NCBI GenBank assembly: GCA_963580455.1
Contig: OY756971.1
Coordinates: 15,833,001-15,897,000, forward strand
DNA: 64,000 nt
Reading direction: 5' to 3'
DNA from: Euonymus europaeus
Lineage: Eukaryota > Streptophyta > Magnoliopsida > Celastrales > Celastraceae
Shown here: in pieces, positions 11,241 to 23,102 of the stretch
Numbering within the stretch: position 1 is the first letter of the stretch
Layout: each line of letters opens with the position of its first letter
Position numbers and translations under genes: made by a program
Notes under the pieces: generated by a model
Told to the model about the DNA's origin: nothing
Database searches by the model: none
The model's input: only the letters and a program-made list of their open reading frames with translations

Positions 11241-12617
11241 AGAATTTAACGTATGAACATTTAAACATATCGATCATGGGTCTCATTGGAAAGAGTTTTT
11301 CGTGCTAATTATAAATTTATTTTTTCAAAAAAAAATCTAACTTATATTTTGAGAGATAAAACTGTTTTAAAGTTTTTAAAAGAAAAAATAAAAAAAATCT
11401 GATGATATCAGCTTATGTCATCCACATAAGAACTTATTGCAATATGAATAGTTTTATCCAGAATTATTTAAAAGATATTATGAAATATTAAAAAATTAAA
11501 TATAGTGAATGAAATACACATTTTTATTAAAGGACTTATTAGTGAAACTTTATTTTTTTTTATCTTACCACAAAATCCAACTAGGACAGAAGCAGGCATG
11601 AGGCCACGGCCTTTACGGCTTTATCCCAAAATACTGCCACTAAAGACTTAACTTTACTGGCAATTGGCATCCATTCAAAGTCTCATGAGAATTTCTATAA
11701 CACATGAATTTATGTTATGCAAGAAACTTGATAGTTGGCTGAGCAAAGCAGGAGCAGTTTCCTAGGAATTATAAATTTACCTTTTTCAATAACATATCTA
11801 TAAAAGCCCCATACAATATCAAAAGGCTATTACTTACTTCAGAAAAGGCCCCGCAAAGAAACTTCTCCTTGGATTGTAGATTATTTCATTTCCAATTGGC
11901 ACAAATCCTTCAGAGAGAATTAGACCCGGGATATAACACAATAAATTGGAGCACAATGTTTAGTATATCAGAATTTCACTTAATGGTCTATTTTCATTTG
12001 CTGCATTCTACTAAACTTTTTGGGCCAAAAGCAAAATTTACTGAGGTCAATTTTTCTACCAAGAAATGGAACTTCTAAAGACCAAGCTATCAATAAACAG
12101 CCTGAAACCCTAACCAAACGAAACTTTTCTGCCCCCACAAACCCACCATCACAATTATACACATATTTCACAAACATATGCCAGTAATTAAGACGTCAAT
12201 TGGAAAGAACAGACAAGAAAATTGTCATTTTAGACAAATGCAGAAGAGGCATCTCTTCACAACAATGCATCAGATGAGTATCGAAAGTAAAACATAATAG
12301 AAGCTTGGAAAAATTAAGAAAAAAAATTAAAAGCTTTGTATTCATGAGTCAGCTGCTTCTTCATTACACAGTCATCTCCCTTTATGTATATCATACCAGT
12401 ATCTACACATATCATGAAACCTGAACAAACTATGAGAGAGACTAAAATGATTCTAAAAGTCATTATTCAACAACCGTTTAATCAGATAAATAAGAAACCC
12501 CCAAATAACATGGATAAACTCAGAATGTAAATGCTGTTACCTTATCAGCAATAAATTAGTTACTACCAATCCAAAAAAATAAAAACCTTTATCACTTACT
12601 CCAAAATCCCATTCTAA
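11241..12617 (-). other. 3' flank of the GeBP-family gene
   Basis: No gene-like ORF. The part nearest 12617 is likely to contain the 3' untranslated region of the minus-strand GeBP-family gene; the polyadenylation site cannot be fixed by eye. The rest is AT-rich unique-looking sequence. Confidence 0.4.
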
Positions 12618-13874
12618 TCATCCTCCTGCAGACCTCAACTCCTCAAGAGCTGCCCTAATCTGGTCTTGAACCAACCCCAAGCGCTTTGAATAAACCTCCA
12701 ACTCCATTATCTGCTGTTTCCTCCACCTCTCATCCATCACTTCACCGCCAAAACTCACCTGCCCACCAAAACTCAATGGCATTGCATTCATAGCCAAAGC
12801 CCCCAATCCCCTCCCTGACCCTACAAAAGGCCCTCCCAACCCCATTGCACCACCACCACCACCACTGAGGAGCTCCTTAAACAATGGGGACAAGCAGCTC
12901 TTGACTGTCTCCTCCATCAAACTGGATACATTCGCATTGTTATTAGCGTTATTATTGTTAGAATTGTTGCTATTGTAATTATTTGACACAAACTCGTCAT
13001 TCACAGGCCGGCTCTCATCAACCTTTGCGCCACCGCTTGATTTTGGCCGGGACCGCTTTCTCGACTTGGGCGTCGCCTTCCGGTCACCGAAATCCTCGGT
13101 TTTCACCTCGCCATCAGCCTGATTTGCGTTAGTGTTCCCCTCGTCGTCATCCAACGCAGAATTATCTTTGTTCCAGATCTTCCGCGATATCTCAAAGGTT
13201 GCCAGATCGTGAGGACTCTTGAAGGAGAACTCTTTCCCTGAACTGATCTTGTTAAGCACGTTGCGGTACTTCTTCTTCAGACGTCGCAGTTTCTCCACCA
13301 GCTGGTTCTTGTTGAAATCGAGCTGGAGCTTCGACTTTATCTGGTCATAAAACAACGTCGTATCATGATGATGGGCGTTGCCTCCGCGCTGTGAGGTGTA
13401 TTCCAAGAACCCTTGAAGAAGCTCGATCTCGTCCTCGTCCGTCCACAGCCGTTGAAACAGACGTCTGGAATCATCCATTAGCGGCTGCGGTTTCTTGATA
13501 TCATTTTGGAAAACTAACGTCTCACCGACACGTCTTCGCTTCGGATCGGGCTCAGATTGGTTAACGATGGAGGTCAGGAAGTCGTTGCCATCAGCAGTTC
13601 TTGGCATAACGGAAGAGATAGGAACAGCAACGGTCACGGAAGGGGTGGAGGAGCTGATCGTTGCGGTCGGGATACTGGAAACTGCAGCAGCGACGGTGGC
13701 GATGGGGACTGAAGTGGAAGGGGAAGGAAAGTTAAGGTCGTCTTCATCGTCCTCTTCCTCTTCAACTAAAACGTCGTCGTTTTCGAGGTTCTCGAGATCG
13801 TCCTCGTCTTGAGACTGGTCGTCGTCGTCGAGGTCCTCCTCGGGAAAAACGGTGTCGTCCTGCTCTGATACCAT
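12618..13874 (-). CDS. GeBP/Storekeeper-like (DUF573) transcription factor, 418 aa
   Basis: A single uninterrupted exon from ATG (13874) to stop. Residues 1-48 are strongly acidic. A S/T/V-rich linker follows, with a basic patch PKRRR at 111-115. The DUF573 DNA-binding-like domain spans about 138-235 (RLFQRLWTDEDEIELLQGF, then KNQLVEKLRRLKKKYRN and FEISRKIWNK). A nuclear-localisation-like cluster KSRKRSRPKSS is at 270-280, an Asn-rich run at 298-314, a glycine-rich stretch at 338-357, and a C-terminal leucine-zipper-like helix at 387-415. This order is characteristic of the GeBP family; the longer form resembles Arabidopsis At3g04930/At5g28040-type members. Family members are nuclear DNA-binding proteins linked to trichome gene and cytokinin-response regulation, but the targets here are unknown. 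It is the only complete host gene in the left half. A foldback element lies about 400 bp upstream of its start codon. Confidence 0.9.
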   Translation of the reverse strand: MVSEQDDTVFPEEDLDDDDQSQDEDDLENLENDDVLVEEEEDDEDDLNFPSPSTSVPIATVAAAVSSIPTATISSSTPSVTVAVPISSVMPRTADGNDFLTSIVNQSEPDPKRRRVGETLVFQNDIKKPQPLMDDSRRLFQRLWTDEDEIELLQGFLEYTSQRGGNAHHHDTTLFYDQIKSKLQLDFNKNQLVEKLRRLKKKYRNVLNKISSGKEFSFKSPHDLATFEISRKIWNKDNSALDDDEGNTNANQADGEVKTEDFGDRKATPKSRKRSRPKSSGGAKVDESRPVNDEFVSNNYNSNNSNNNNANNNANVSSLMEETVKSCLSPLFKELLSGGGGGAMGLGGPFVGSGRGLGALAMNAMPLSFGGQVSFGGEVMDERWRKQQIMELEVYSKRLGLVQDQIRAALEELRSAGG

Positions 13875-14281
13875 GAGAGGCCGCAGTGGGTGTTAGGCCA
13901 AGGGAGAGAAGTCACGAGGATTCGTTCGCTGAGAGAGATTGGCGTGTTGGACTTGACTTGGTAATTTGCCGAACCAATGTGTCTGTCGCACGCGCCTTTT
14001 AGGACGATTATCACTAACAAATCCAAATTGGGGCGATAAGATTGGATCCCAATCACGTTTTCTTTTTGGATCACAATTACGTTTTCTTTTCTTCACTAAT
14101 CGGATCACAATTAGGTTAACGGTCACTGTAGTCATTTTCTCATTCACACTAATTTTTTTTTTAAAATCTTTCCTCCTCTTCTTGTGCTTCTTCTTCCCCA
14201 CCCTTATTGTGCTCCCAATTTGACATCTTCTTCTGCCTCTCCTCACCACTCTTCTTGCGCTTCTTTCTCTCAATTTTCTCA
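13875..14281 (-). promoter_or_regulatory. 5' flank of the GeBP-family gene
   Basis: This 407-bp stretch separates the ATG from the foldback element and must hold the 5' untranslated region and proximal promoter. On the gene's strand it is rich in GA and AAG words. No TATA box or named element could be assigned with confidence. Overlapping ORFs here are low complexity (lysine/arginine rich) and are not called. Confidence 0.4.
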
Positions 14282-15328
14282 TGGGTTAATATAACTTTTA
14301 GTCACCGAAAGATAGCTCATATTTTATTTTAGTCATCGAAAGATAAAAAGTTTCAACTTAGTAACTTAACTTTTCATTTTATTTCAGTCAAGTCACCCGG
14401 TCAGGATTTCTCAAATCCGGGCAGCAAAAATGGTGACATGATAGTTTAACTTGTTTTGATTGGTCAACGTGGAAAATAGTTGTTACGTGAAAATATTTTG
14501 CATGAGTTAATACAACTTTTAGTCATTGAAAGATTGCTCATGTTTCATTTTGGCCACCGAAAGATAAAACACTTTAATTTAATCACTTAACTTTTTATTT
14601 TGTTCCAGTAAAGCCACTCGGTCAAACTGGCCACCGAGTGTCATTGTCAGAATGGTCTCGTGTGGCCCCTAAGCGCAATCATCATTTAATGGCACGACTA
14701 ATCACGCAGTCAAACTAAGAAGCATAAATTAGGTTTCAGAGATCAAACCCTACAACACCATTCATACCCTAAGCCTCATGCTTCGAATCAATTTGCCTAC
14801 ATTGACGCTTCATCCCAATTGCATAACAATCTAAGTATAAAATTCAAATAATTCAAATTGTTCTTGCAAGTAGACCTTCACTTCTCACGATTACTCTGAA
14901 TTTAAAAAATTATAAAATATTCCCACGTGATGATCATTTTCCTAGTGGACTAATCGAAAGCAAGTCAAACTGTCACATCACCCTTTTCGTTGCTCGGATT
15001 TGAGAAATCATGTCTTGACTGTAACAAAATGAAACGTTAAGTGACTAAGTTGAAACATTTTATCTTTCATTGACCAAAATAACACATGGGTTATCTTTCG
15101 GTGACTGAAAGTAGTATTAATCACGTGGCGACCATTTTTCACGTGGACCAATCGAAACAAGTCAAACTGCCACGTCACCTTTTTGGCTGTCCGGATTTGA
15201 GAAATCCTGACCGAGTGATTTGGCTGGAATAAAATGAAAAGTTAAGTTATCAAGTTGAAATGTTTTATCTTTCGGTGACCAAAATGAAACACGAGTTATC
15301 TGTCAGTGACTAAAAGTTATATTAACCC
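14282..15328. mobile_element. Foldback/Mutator-like MITE with long inverted repeats (1047 bp)
   Basis: The ends TGGGTTAATATAAC and GTTATATTAACCC are inverted, and the inverted match extends for about 200 bp. Exact 9-bp direct repeats ATTTTCTCA flank it (14273-14281 and 15329-15337), the target-duplication length of Mutator-like elements. Each arm contains a second diverged copy of the terminal repeat (about 14508-14650 and 14925-15118), so the arms are tandemly duplicated. No transposase ORF; it would be mobilised in trans if at all. Confidence 0.85.
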
Positions 15329-15337
15329 ATTTTCTCA

Positions 15338-16396
15338 CCATCACCACAACTTGGTTCTTGGCTCATGACTCACACTCTGTGACGTGCTGTTCTCGATCAA
15401 AGCGAATTTGGGGAGAATTTGGAAAGAACTTTGGCTTTCATAGTCTTCATTATAATGATAGATGTTTACACTCAAATTTGGCCAATGGGCTTGGCCTATT
15501 AGACTCGTATAATGGAGGTCCATGGAAGTATTGGATTGCTCCAAGTGAGATCATGGCTATCTAATTAGAAATTAACACAATGCTTGGCACATACAAATAC
15601 ATAGTTAAGAAGATCAAGGTATTGAGCGCTAAATTAATTAGTTGATTAGATCAACTGAAGTCGAGGATCTGAAGAGTAAAGCATCAGGATAAATGGGCAT
15701 TACATGGCAAATCAAGAGGTATTGAAGAAATCATGTTTTAAATGGTGAGAAATCCTTGGATTACAACCAATTAAAGTGGAGAAGAAAGTGGTACATGATG
15801 AAAGACTTGAGAAGTATAGAGTTGGTTGTGATTATGTGTCAGCACAAGAGCAAAATATGGGAGAAGTGACAATGTAGGATGAAAAATAAGAAGTATGGTA
15901 AAAAAACATGGGAAATGGCCATTGGTTCTTCATATCGATATCTATAAAAGCAAAACAAGGGTAAGAGAAGTCACTCTCTCGCTCTCGCCAAATTCAATCC
16001 AAAACAAGACCTCAAGCAAATATTTTTTCAAGTAAATTTGAGTCATCTTTGTTCTTTTCCAGTTTATTCCGTAAGCGTACATATTTGTCTGTTTAAATTT
16101 TCATTCAATGGAAATGTCGATTTCTTTCTTAAAGTTCCATTCAATGGCAATCAAAGCTTCAAGTGTTAGCAATGTTGTTTTTTAGTTTAGTTAAGAATCC
16201 AAAGTTATTTTAGGTCCCTTCTTAGCTTGCACAGCTGTTTGATTCCTAGAAGTCTGGTGTGTAATTCTTTAGTTCGTTTAAATCATCACATTGAGGTCTT
16301 AGTGCCTTTGGCACACCTGTTTGTCCAATCAGCAAGTGCCATTTGTCTAATTGTACAAAAAGCAACAAAAAATATTTTGGCACACCTGGTGGGACA
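15338..16396. other. No gene recognised
   Basis: Mixed-composition sequence. Short ORFs (for example 15358-15564) show no recognisable domain. CTCTCTCGCTCTCGCC near 15975 follows a TATA-like CTATAAAAG (15942), which could be the promoter end of an unrecognised element, but nothing more can be supported. Confidence 0.35.
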
Positions 16397-16522
16397 CCAC
16401 TTAAAGCTATGCTTCCAAAAATCAAAAATATGTTAGGAAAAGATCTAGCTATGTTCCCACCACTTAAAGCTATGCTGCCAAAAATCAAAAATATGTTAGG
16501 AAAAGATCTAGCTATGTCACCT
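16397..16522 (+). repeat. 63-bp direct tandem duplication
   Basis: CCACTTAAAGCTATGCT… occurs at 16397 and again at 16460, near-identical over the whole 63 bp. The length is a multiple of three and the copies lie in one open frame (16343-16585), so the 21-residue block containing LKAMLPKIKNMLGKDLAM is repeated. The 80-codon frame matches nothing I recognise; it may be the decayed start of a retroelement gag. Confidence 0.85.
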
Positions 16523-16628
16523 GATGCGAAGGATGCCGCTACAACAATAAGGCTTGAAGGCCTTTTGTCAGTCATCATTGAGTAATTTGAGTAGGGGACT
16601 CAACAAGATCTTACAGAGAAGTCTCTAG

Positions 16629-18674
16629 TGTAACGCCCCAACCCGAGAGGCGCTACTTTGGTACCATTCAATCAACACTTAGTCTTATTTTAGCTAAGCC
16701 AACCATAATTCTCTGGAAAAATCTGGCAGCACCTCCCCCATAAATCGGGCATGCCAACCTAGATACACACATCTATAATCCAAATAATCACATCAAATCA
16801 CATGCATCCGCAAACCTAGGTAGGGCCTTAGGCCATCTACAACATGCAAATTCCACAACCTAGTAGAGCCTCATACCATCTAGCATCAAACAGTTCCATC
16901 AAATCAAACACGCCTGCAACACATCATCCAAATATTTATGCATCAAATCCAAATGTGACATATAGCCAACAATCGATCTGGGAGTCCCGAACACACGGTG
17001 CACCCTCCCAACCATTCCAGTCATCACACTGATTAGGTGTTTCAGGAAGCGAAGCACAAATAAGTACTAATAAATAATAACAAGGTACAACTTAAACCCT
17101 TCCTAAAATATCTCACAACTCTAGGTGGCTGCCATGTCATCGACGCTCCTACAGACTCGCCTCTCCAATACTAGAATCAGACTCACCTGAGATAAGAAAA
17201 TGAATGAAAAGGTGAGCAATGATTCAGTAGGGGTAAAGAGGAACAATAAAACTACATAAGCTGAAATTTGAGATAAGTCAATGCAACAATATGCTAACAC
17301 CATGAACCACATCATTGAATATCAACCATTCTAGATCGTGTCTCTTCCTCATGGGCCATCAAGAATGATGCACCGAGCATCCATTCCATCAAGCGATAAA
17401 CATTGTTACCATATACTTCCCATGAGGAATAATACTCCGGTCTTACCCATATTGAGTATGGCTCAATGAAATTCATTATCCTAGTATGTTGCCTCAAATG
17501 GGTCTCATTCGATCAGAACCAAGCTCGGGTTCCACAACCCTCCTCCCATATGACGTTCAATCAACCTACTGGAATTACAAGTCCGTACTCGATCTTCCCA
17601 TACGGCTCTAATGCATAACAAGTGTCATGCCATAGAATATATATATATATACACACGAATCCTACATATATATATTAACTATTCATGATGCATGAACAAG
17701 AACCATACATGCTTGATATAAGACCAAGCAATCAAATCGAGAATGCATCTAACAATTTATAAATCACGAGAATCACCCTAGGTTCATTCTTCCTTTGGGA
17801 GAAAATAAGGAGAGAACACAAATACGAAAGACCAATGAAGAAAGTAATCGTAATTTAAATATTGGGATCGGAAATGAAATAGATTGACTAGAAATCCTCT
17901 ACTTCAAATCAATGTAAATTCACAAAATCAAAAATTTCCAATTCTAGGGTTTGAATTCCTAACCTAACATATGGAAAATTCACAACCCATTCCACAATTA
18001 ATATTTCTCTAATAACTTATACAAACGTAAATTAAATCATAAATTCAAGGAATTCAACCTTTTTCTCTCTCTAGAAATTTCTTCCCCAAACTTGGAAATC
18101 CTTCAAAGCGAACCTCAACTCCAAATCAACAACAAAACCTATATTCATAACCACAGTCAAGTATATAATCATCTTCCTAAAGCATCTAAACCCATATATG
18201 GAAAATTCGAACAAATCTAGAAAAGCCTAGAATTTTGGAAACTCTATAAAAACTTACCAAAAACACCAATTCTTCTTTGAATCCTCCTTAGATGTTGTTG
18301 AGAATCACCAATTCTCAACCTCCAAGCCTTAATCTAGCCAAAGTCACATTCTTTCTCATTCCCTCTTTCTTTCTCTTTCTCCTCTCCGCTTTCTCTAAAA
18401 AACAGTATCTCAACTAGCAACATTTCATTTCAATTTTTCATTTTTTTTAAATATCTGGGCTGAGTGGCCATTCACAGCCACTTTCGGTGGCCACCGAAAG
18501 TGGCACTTTGTATATATATATATATAGATATTATATATATCTATATTATATATATATAGTTTGTTTATTATTTATTATGTATATTTATGTATATATATTT
18601 GATATCTTTCGAACCCAAATTTTGAATTTAATATTATTATTATTTTCTTTAGTATTTCGGGTTAGGGTATTAAA
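16629..18674 (-). repeat. Degenerate solo LTR, Tekay-like family
   Basis: It begins TGTAACGCCCCAACCCGAG and ends GGGTTAGGGTATTAAA, close to the termini of the LTRs at 548-2633 and 32046-34279. It also shares the inner motif GGTGAGC…TCAGTAGGG. Length (2046 bp) matches. The terminal CA is mutated to AA. Flanking 5-mers TCTAG and TTCAG could be a decayed target duplication. TA-rich microsatellites occur at 17640-17670 and 18510-18600. Small ORFs inside are not conserved. Confidence 0.65.
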
Positions 18675-18924
18675 TTCAGGACACAAATCACCAAAGTTGA
18701 CCGGTGAGAAACCAAGTGAAATGTTCCAACAAACTCAGCACAAGGTGTAGAAACAACTAGAACAAATGTGTGGAGGGTTTTAAGAGTCTAAGTTAAGTGG
18801 TTAAGTAATCTACCATGCATAGGCCTGCTTAACAAGTGAGGAGGTTATGTCCAAACCAACTAAACAATTTGCTGAAGAGCTCGGGGTCTTGGAAGTTTTT
18901 CTTACTAAGGCTGGTGAGGTTCGT

Positions 18925-20380
18925 TGTTGGGTGCAAAATGCACCAATTTTTCTAGTCTTTAAAAGTCTCAATTAGTTTGTTTTTCAAGTTCATAAATAAT
19001 ACCCAATTGGTGTTTTTAAGAAGAGATAGATAGCTGATTTGAAAAGGAAAAATTATGACAATTTAATATAATCTTATAACTGAACAAATAATATATAATG
19101 GATAAGTAAAAGTCGATCCTACAAGGAGTGATACTAATAAATATGCAATATAACACTTGAATATAATTTACATATAATTGTAAATAAAAAGGGGGTTTTA
19201 AATCTTGTAAAATATAACAATGAAAATAAAATCATTAATACTAAAAAGAAGAATGAAAAGTAATAATTTCAATTCCTACAAATCCTTGCTAGGACTCACT
19301 ATCCACTGCAAAACAATCAAACAATTTATAAGAAATGGTAGATTGAAACTTTCAACAAGTTTATGATAACAACATTCACAACAAGGTCATGGTCAAACTC
19401 AAGTTGTATGATTCTCTCTTAGGTGCATGTAAGGTGTATGACATTTATATCAATACGTGTATTCTCAATTGAAATCTAGCATGGTATTTGCTTCAATTAA
19501 CAATCAAGAATCCAATAAGAGAAAAGAGAATATGAATGTCACAAGAACTCTAATACATGGTATTTGTACTTAGATATTCAAGAATTGATTTCTCATAATT
19601 CATTCTTAACCAAATTATGTGTTGCAAATAAAAACATAATCAATATGGCAATTGACTTATGTTTTACAATTGATTAATCCCAATACATGTCCCTAAGTTA
19701 GCTATTAAAAGAAACGAAGTATCAAAATTCACATAACATAGAGAAACCAAAATTACCATACTTTTAAGAAAATATACAATCCACACCACACAACTTATAT
19801 AATTGAAATCATGTTTAGGGCTTCAAAGTTAAGCCCTAACTACAAAAGTTTAATTATACATAACCAAATAAAACGCAAAACTTAATAAATAAAAAGCTAA
19901 GAAATACAACCATTTTATTCTTCTTCCAAAAGATTTCTTCTTCTTCAAATCTTCAAATCTTCAACTCTTGAAATCTTGGAATCTCTCTTACTCTTTTCCT
20001 CCTAATCACCAAAGACCTCCCTTACTTTTATAGACAAAATTTTATGTAAATATCATGATATTTTAAACACAAATATCATAAAATACAAATATCATAAATA
20101 CAAATATCATATATACAAATATCATGATATTTTTCATATTAATATCTTTGATTTTTATTTTGAAAATAATGGTGATGTCATAAATGGCATCTCAACTTAT
20201 AGATCAACAATTCCACAATTGCTTAGGCTTGGATAAGGAAGCAAAATTACATTTAAAATAATAAAGTGATGTCCAAAATAATATTTGGATTTTAATGCAC
20301 AAAAACATCACTTTAAACCTTAATCATTCATAAATGTCTATATGTAATCAATTTAAGAATGTATATTCTGGCACTTATCA
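18925..20380 (-). repeat. Athila-type LTR, possibly composite (1456 bp)
   Basis: The block begins TGTTGGGTGCAAAATGCACC and ends GGCACTTATCA, inverted-repeat ends typical of Athila LTRs (TGATAAGTGC). On its right, reading the minus strand, is the purine-rich AGTTGGGGGTTG, so it serves as 3' LTR of the minus-strand Athila element. However, its first ~130 bp (18925-19060) match the start of the plus-oriented LTR at 34900 in the same direction. The CTCCTTGTAGGATCGAC motif that marks an LTR 3' region reads on the minus strand at about 19095-19125. The left 130 bp may therefore be a fragment of a second, plus-strand LTR. Confidence 0.6.
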
Positions 20381-21443
20381 CAACCCCCAACTAGCTTATT
20401 GCTAGCCCCTAGCAATACAAGCGTAAAGAAAATGTCATAAGGATTTTTATTTTTTATTTTTTTAAAAAAAACAGAACAAAACGTAAGAGATCATAATTGC
20501 TATCCAATTTATTAGTCACAATTTCCAACATTTGTGTGTGTGTGCACTAAGTCAAAACTTTCTTACCACAAACCATAATGCATAAACCTCAAGAAATTAT
20601 TCAAGTAAGAAGCCTCAACTCCATAGTCTCACAGGTTAAAGAAAAATTTCAGTGTAAAAGATTTCTCTCAAAGAGTTGGAAACAGAAACGCACTCAGAAG
20701 AATAATCAATTTAAGGACAAATAGATAAAAAAACATTGATCAAAAGATAGGTATATTAACTGTCTAGAACTTCCACCATTCTTGCCAACAAACCTGATTT
20801 GGAATTCTAGAGATCAATTTTGCTAAGAAAATAATCAACTCATGAAAAAGAAACTACATGTCTTCTTAAGGAAGAATAAGACTTATCATACTGATTTTTT
20901 TTATTTACAAGTGAAGAATATATAAACAATTATACCACTAATTACACCAGGTAAATTCCCAGGAAAGATTGGAGGGACACAGTGGTCCACTTAAATACCA
21001 AACTCCTTATACAGAATTTCCTAGACATGCAATTAGTAGCACAATATATCATACCAACTTACCCGATCAAAATATATATTGTGGCAACAATCCTAAATAT
21101 ATATAGATAGAGATACTTTTCTCTTTCCTTTCTTTCTTTCTTTCTTTCTCTTTTTTTTTTCATTCCCTTTTCTTTTCTCCTTTGTTTTTCTTTTTCAAAT
21201 CTACTATATCATACAATACAACAACAAAGGCTCAGTAAGTTACAATATTGCTTTAACAAAATTGATCTCTATCATCCTCAGCATCCTACCAGCATTCCAC
21301 AAACCCTGTAATGATGTTCATTGACAGCAATTATCCATTTCTAAAGATCAATGAAAATTCATAAGTTGTTTTCTCATTTCTCTCCACTCATTTATAATTC
21401 ACCTTGTGCTGCTTTATCCTTGAAAATTCTCTTGGTATTATGC
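20381..21443 (-). other. Post-pol spacer of Athila element 1 (left part)
   Basis: Non-coding, A/T rich. Contains the polypurine tract at 20381-20395 (read on the minus strand as GTTGGGGGTTG) and a polypyrimidine run of CTTTCTTTC type at 21118-21175. Long non-coding segments between the last ORF and the 3' LTR are usual for Athila elements. No other feature seen. Confidence 0.55.
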
Positions 21444-21448
21444 ATTAT

Positions 21449-22813
21449 TGATAATACCTCATAATTGGGAACTTCACAACATAATTATGAGGTATTTAGG
21501 CCTTAAGAATGTATTTAACTTGTTGTTAGGCTTCTTACCATGTTTCTATTGAATTTTGCAGAAAATAGCTCATATGGAGTTAAATTGTTAGAAGATGCAT
21601 TGGAACACTTGAAGGGAGAAAAACATGGGAGTTTTGCATCAATTTAAGAAGGTCCGTCCGGACACAGAAGAACCCGTCCGGACATTTTACAAAGAAACGG
21701 AGGCAGAGAACAAATAAGAGTCATCCGTTCGGATGCCACTTTTGGCCGTCCGGACAGATCTGTCCCGACGGATAATAATCCGTCGGGACGGATTACTCTT
21801 GGAAGAAAACAGATTCGAAAATCTGTGCGGAAGCCGGTCGCGAGTTTGCATTCCGAAAATCACTTTTGAAGGACATTATGGGGAGATTGAGATTGTAACC
21901 AATGGGGAATGAATTTGTAAGGGTAGAATAGGTTTTAAACATTAAAACTAAGGGTAAAACCCTAGTTTTGGGGGTGGAGGAAAGGACTATTCGGGGAGGT
22001 AGCTTTGGCATCAATTTTTCCAGCATTTTTCCTCTCTCTTTGAAGCATTTTTCTGCAACATTCTTCTCAAAAATTCTGTAAGCATATTGATTTTTATATA
22101 TATGATGATGTTTATTGATATGATGATGAGTGAGTAGTCTTATCTCTAGTTCCTAGTCCTAATGGTAGATTTGAATCTTTATCACTCAATATATGTCATG
22201 GACTCCATTGTTACGGATTTCCTCTTTTGATTTCTTGATAGTTGAGACTTGGGTGCCTCTAAATGAGTATGTTGCTGTTATGTTGGATAGATTTAGAGTG
22301 TAAATCTAGTTTGACGATTAAGCCAAGCCCAAAGGGGAACATTAATACATATTAATTGGTGTATCGTATTCTAAGCATTTATCGTTGAATCTTGAAGACT
22401 CTCTAACCAACATCACTTGTCTCTAAGTTGTTACAAACCCAAGTCTAATTTCATTAATCGAATGCTTCTCATTGAATTATGCTTGCATGATTGAATTTGG
22501 ATAAATTGAGTATGATAGAGGATTATCTACCATGATGGACTAGGACTAGAGTTCTTTAATTAATTTGTTTAAACCAAACCGTTTTCTTTGCTTGCTTGGA
22601 CTGAAACCAAATTACCGATTGAATCGGCTCATGTTTACTTTAAAACTTGATATTTGTTATTCATTGTGAAATTGCATCATTACACTACATTTGCATCCAC
22701 TTCAAATTATCCTAAACACACCTCCTCGAGACTCGACTCCGGACTCCCGGATTTTACTACTTACCGATACCCTACACTTGGGGTAAGTCACACACACATT
22801 TAGGTGTCGGTCA
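21449..22813 (+). repeat. Athila-type solo LTR (1365 bp) with exact TSD
   Basis: Starts TGATAATACC and ends GTGTCGGTCA; exact 5-bp repeats ATTAT flank it (21444-21448 and 22814-22818). Near its right end, GACTCGACTCCGGACTCCCGG and CCCTACACTTGGGG are of the kind seen at the 3' end of Athila LTRs. It interrupts the spacer of Athila element 1 and so inserted after it. A 12-bp perfect hairpin and several GTCCGGAC palindromes lie at 21651-21790. Small ORFs inside are not conserved. Confidence 0.75.
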
Positions 22814-23102
22814 ATTATCATCCATCTTACTACAAGACTTAATATTTGTGCACAAAAGAGTTTTAGAAATTGTTTTCTAACAATCCAGATAGAAAAATTG
22901 ACTCAAACCAGTTGTAGTGTCGCAAATCATCTTTTATCAAATCATCCATTTTTGCATATGTTACCCCCAACTAAAATGAAACATTTTCCTCAATGTAACA
23001 ACAGAGAACTGAGTATGGAAATGCAATGCAAAAACAAAAATAGGGGTAGAAAAAATACAACCTGAGATGAAAGCTTGGTGACAGGGTAGTAGCGGAGAGT
23101 CC

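Noticed and set aside
13495..13812. 105-codon plus-strand ORF
   Set aside because: Antisense shadow of the GeBP-family gene; serine and threonine runs simply mirror its acidic codons.
13893..14282. Lysine/arginine-rich minus-strand ORF upstream of the GeBP gene
   Set aside because: Low-complexity reading of AAG-rich leader or promoter sequence, with no domain, and its start lies at the foldback element boundary.
18487..18750. Tyrosine/isoleucine-rich plus-strand ORF
   Set aside because: Translation of a TA microsatellite at the end of a degenerate LTR.
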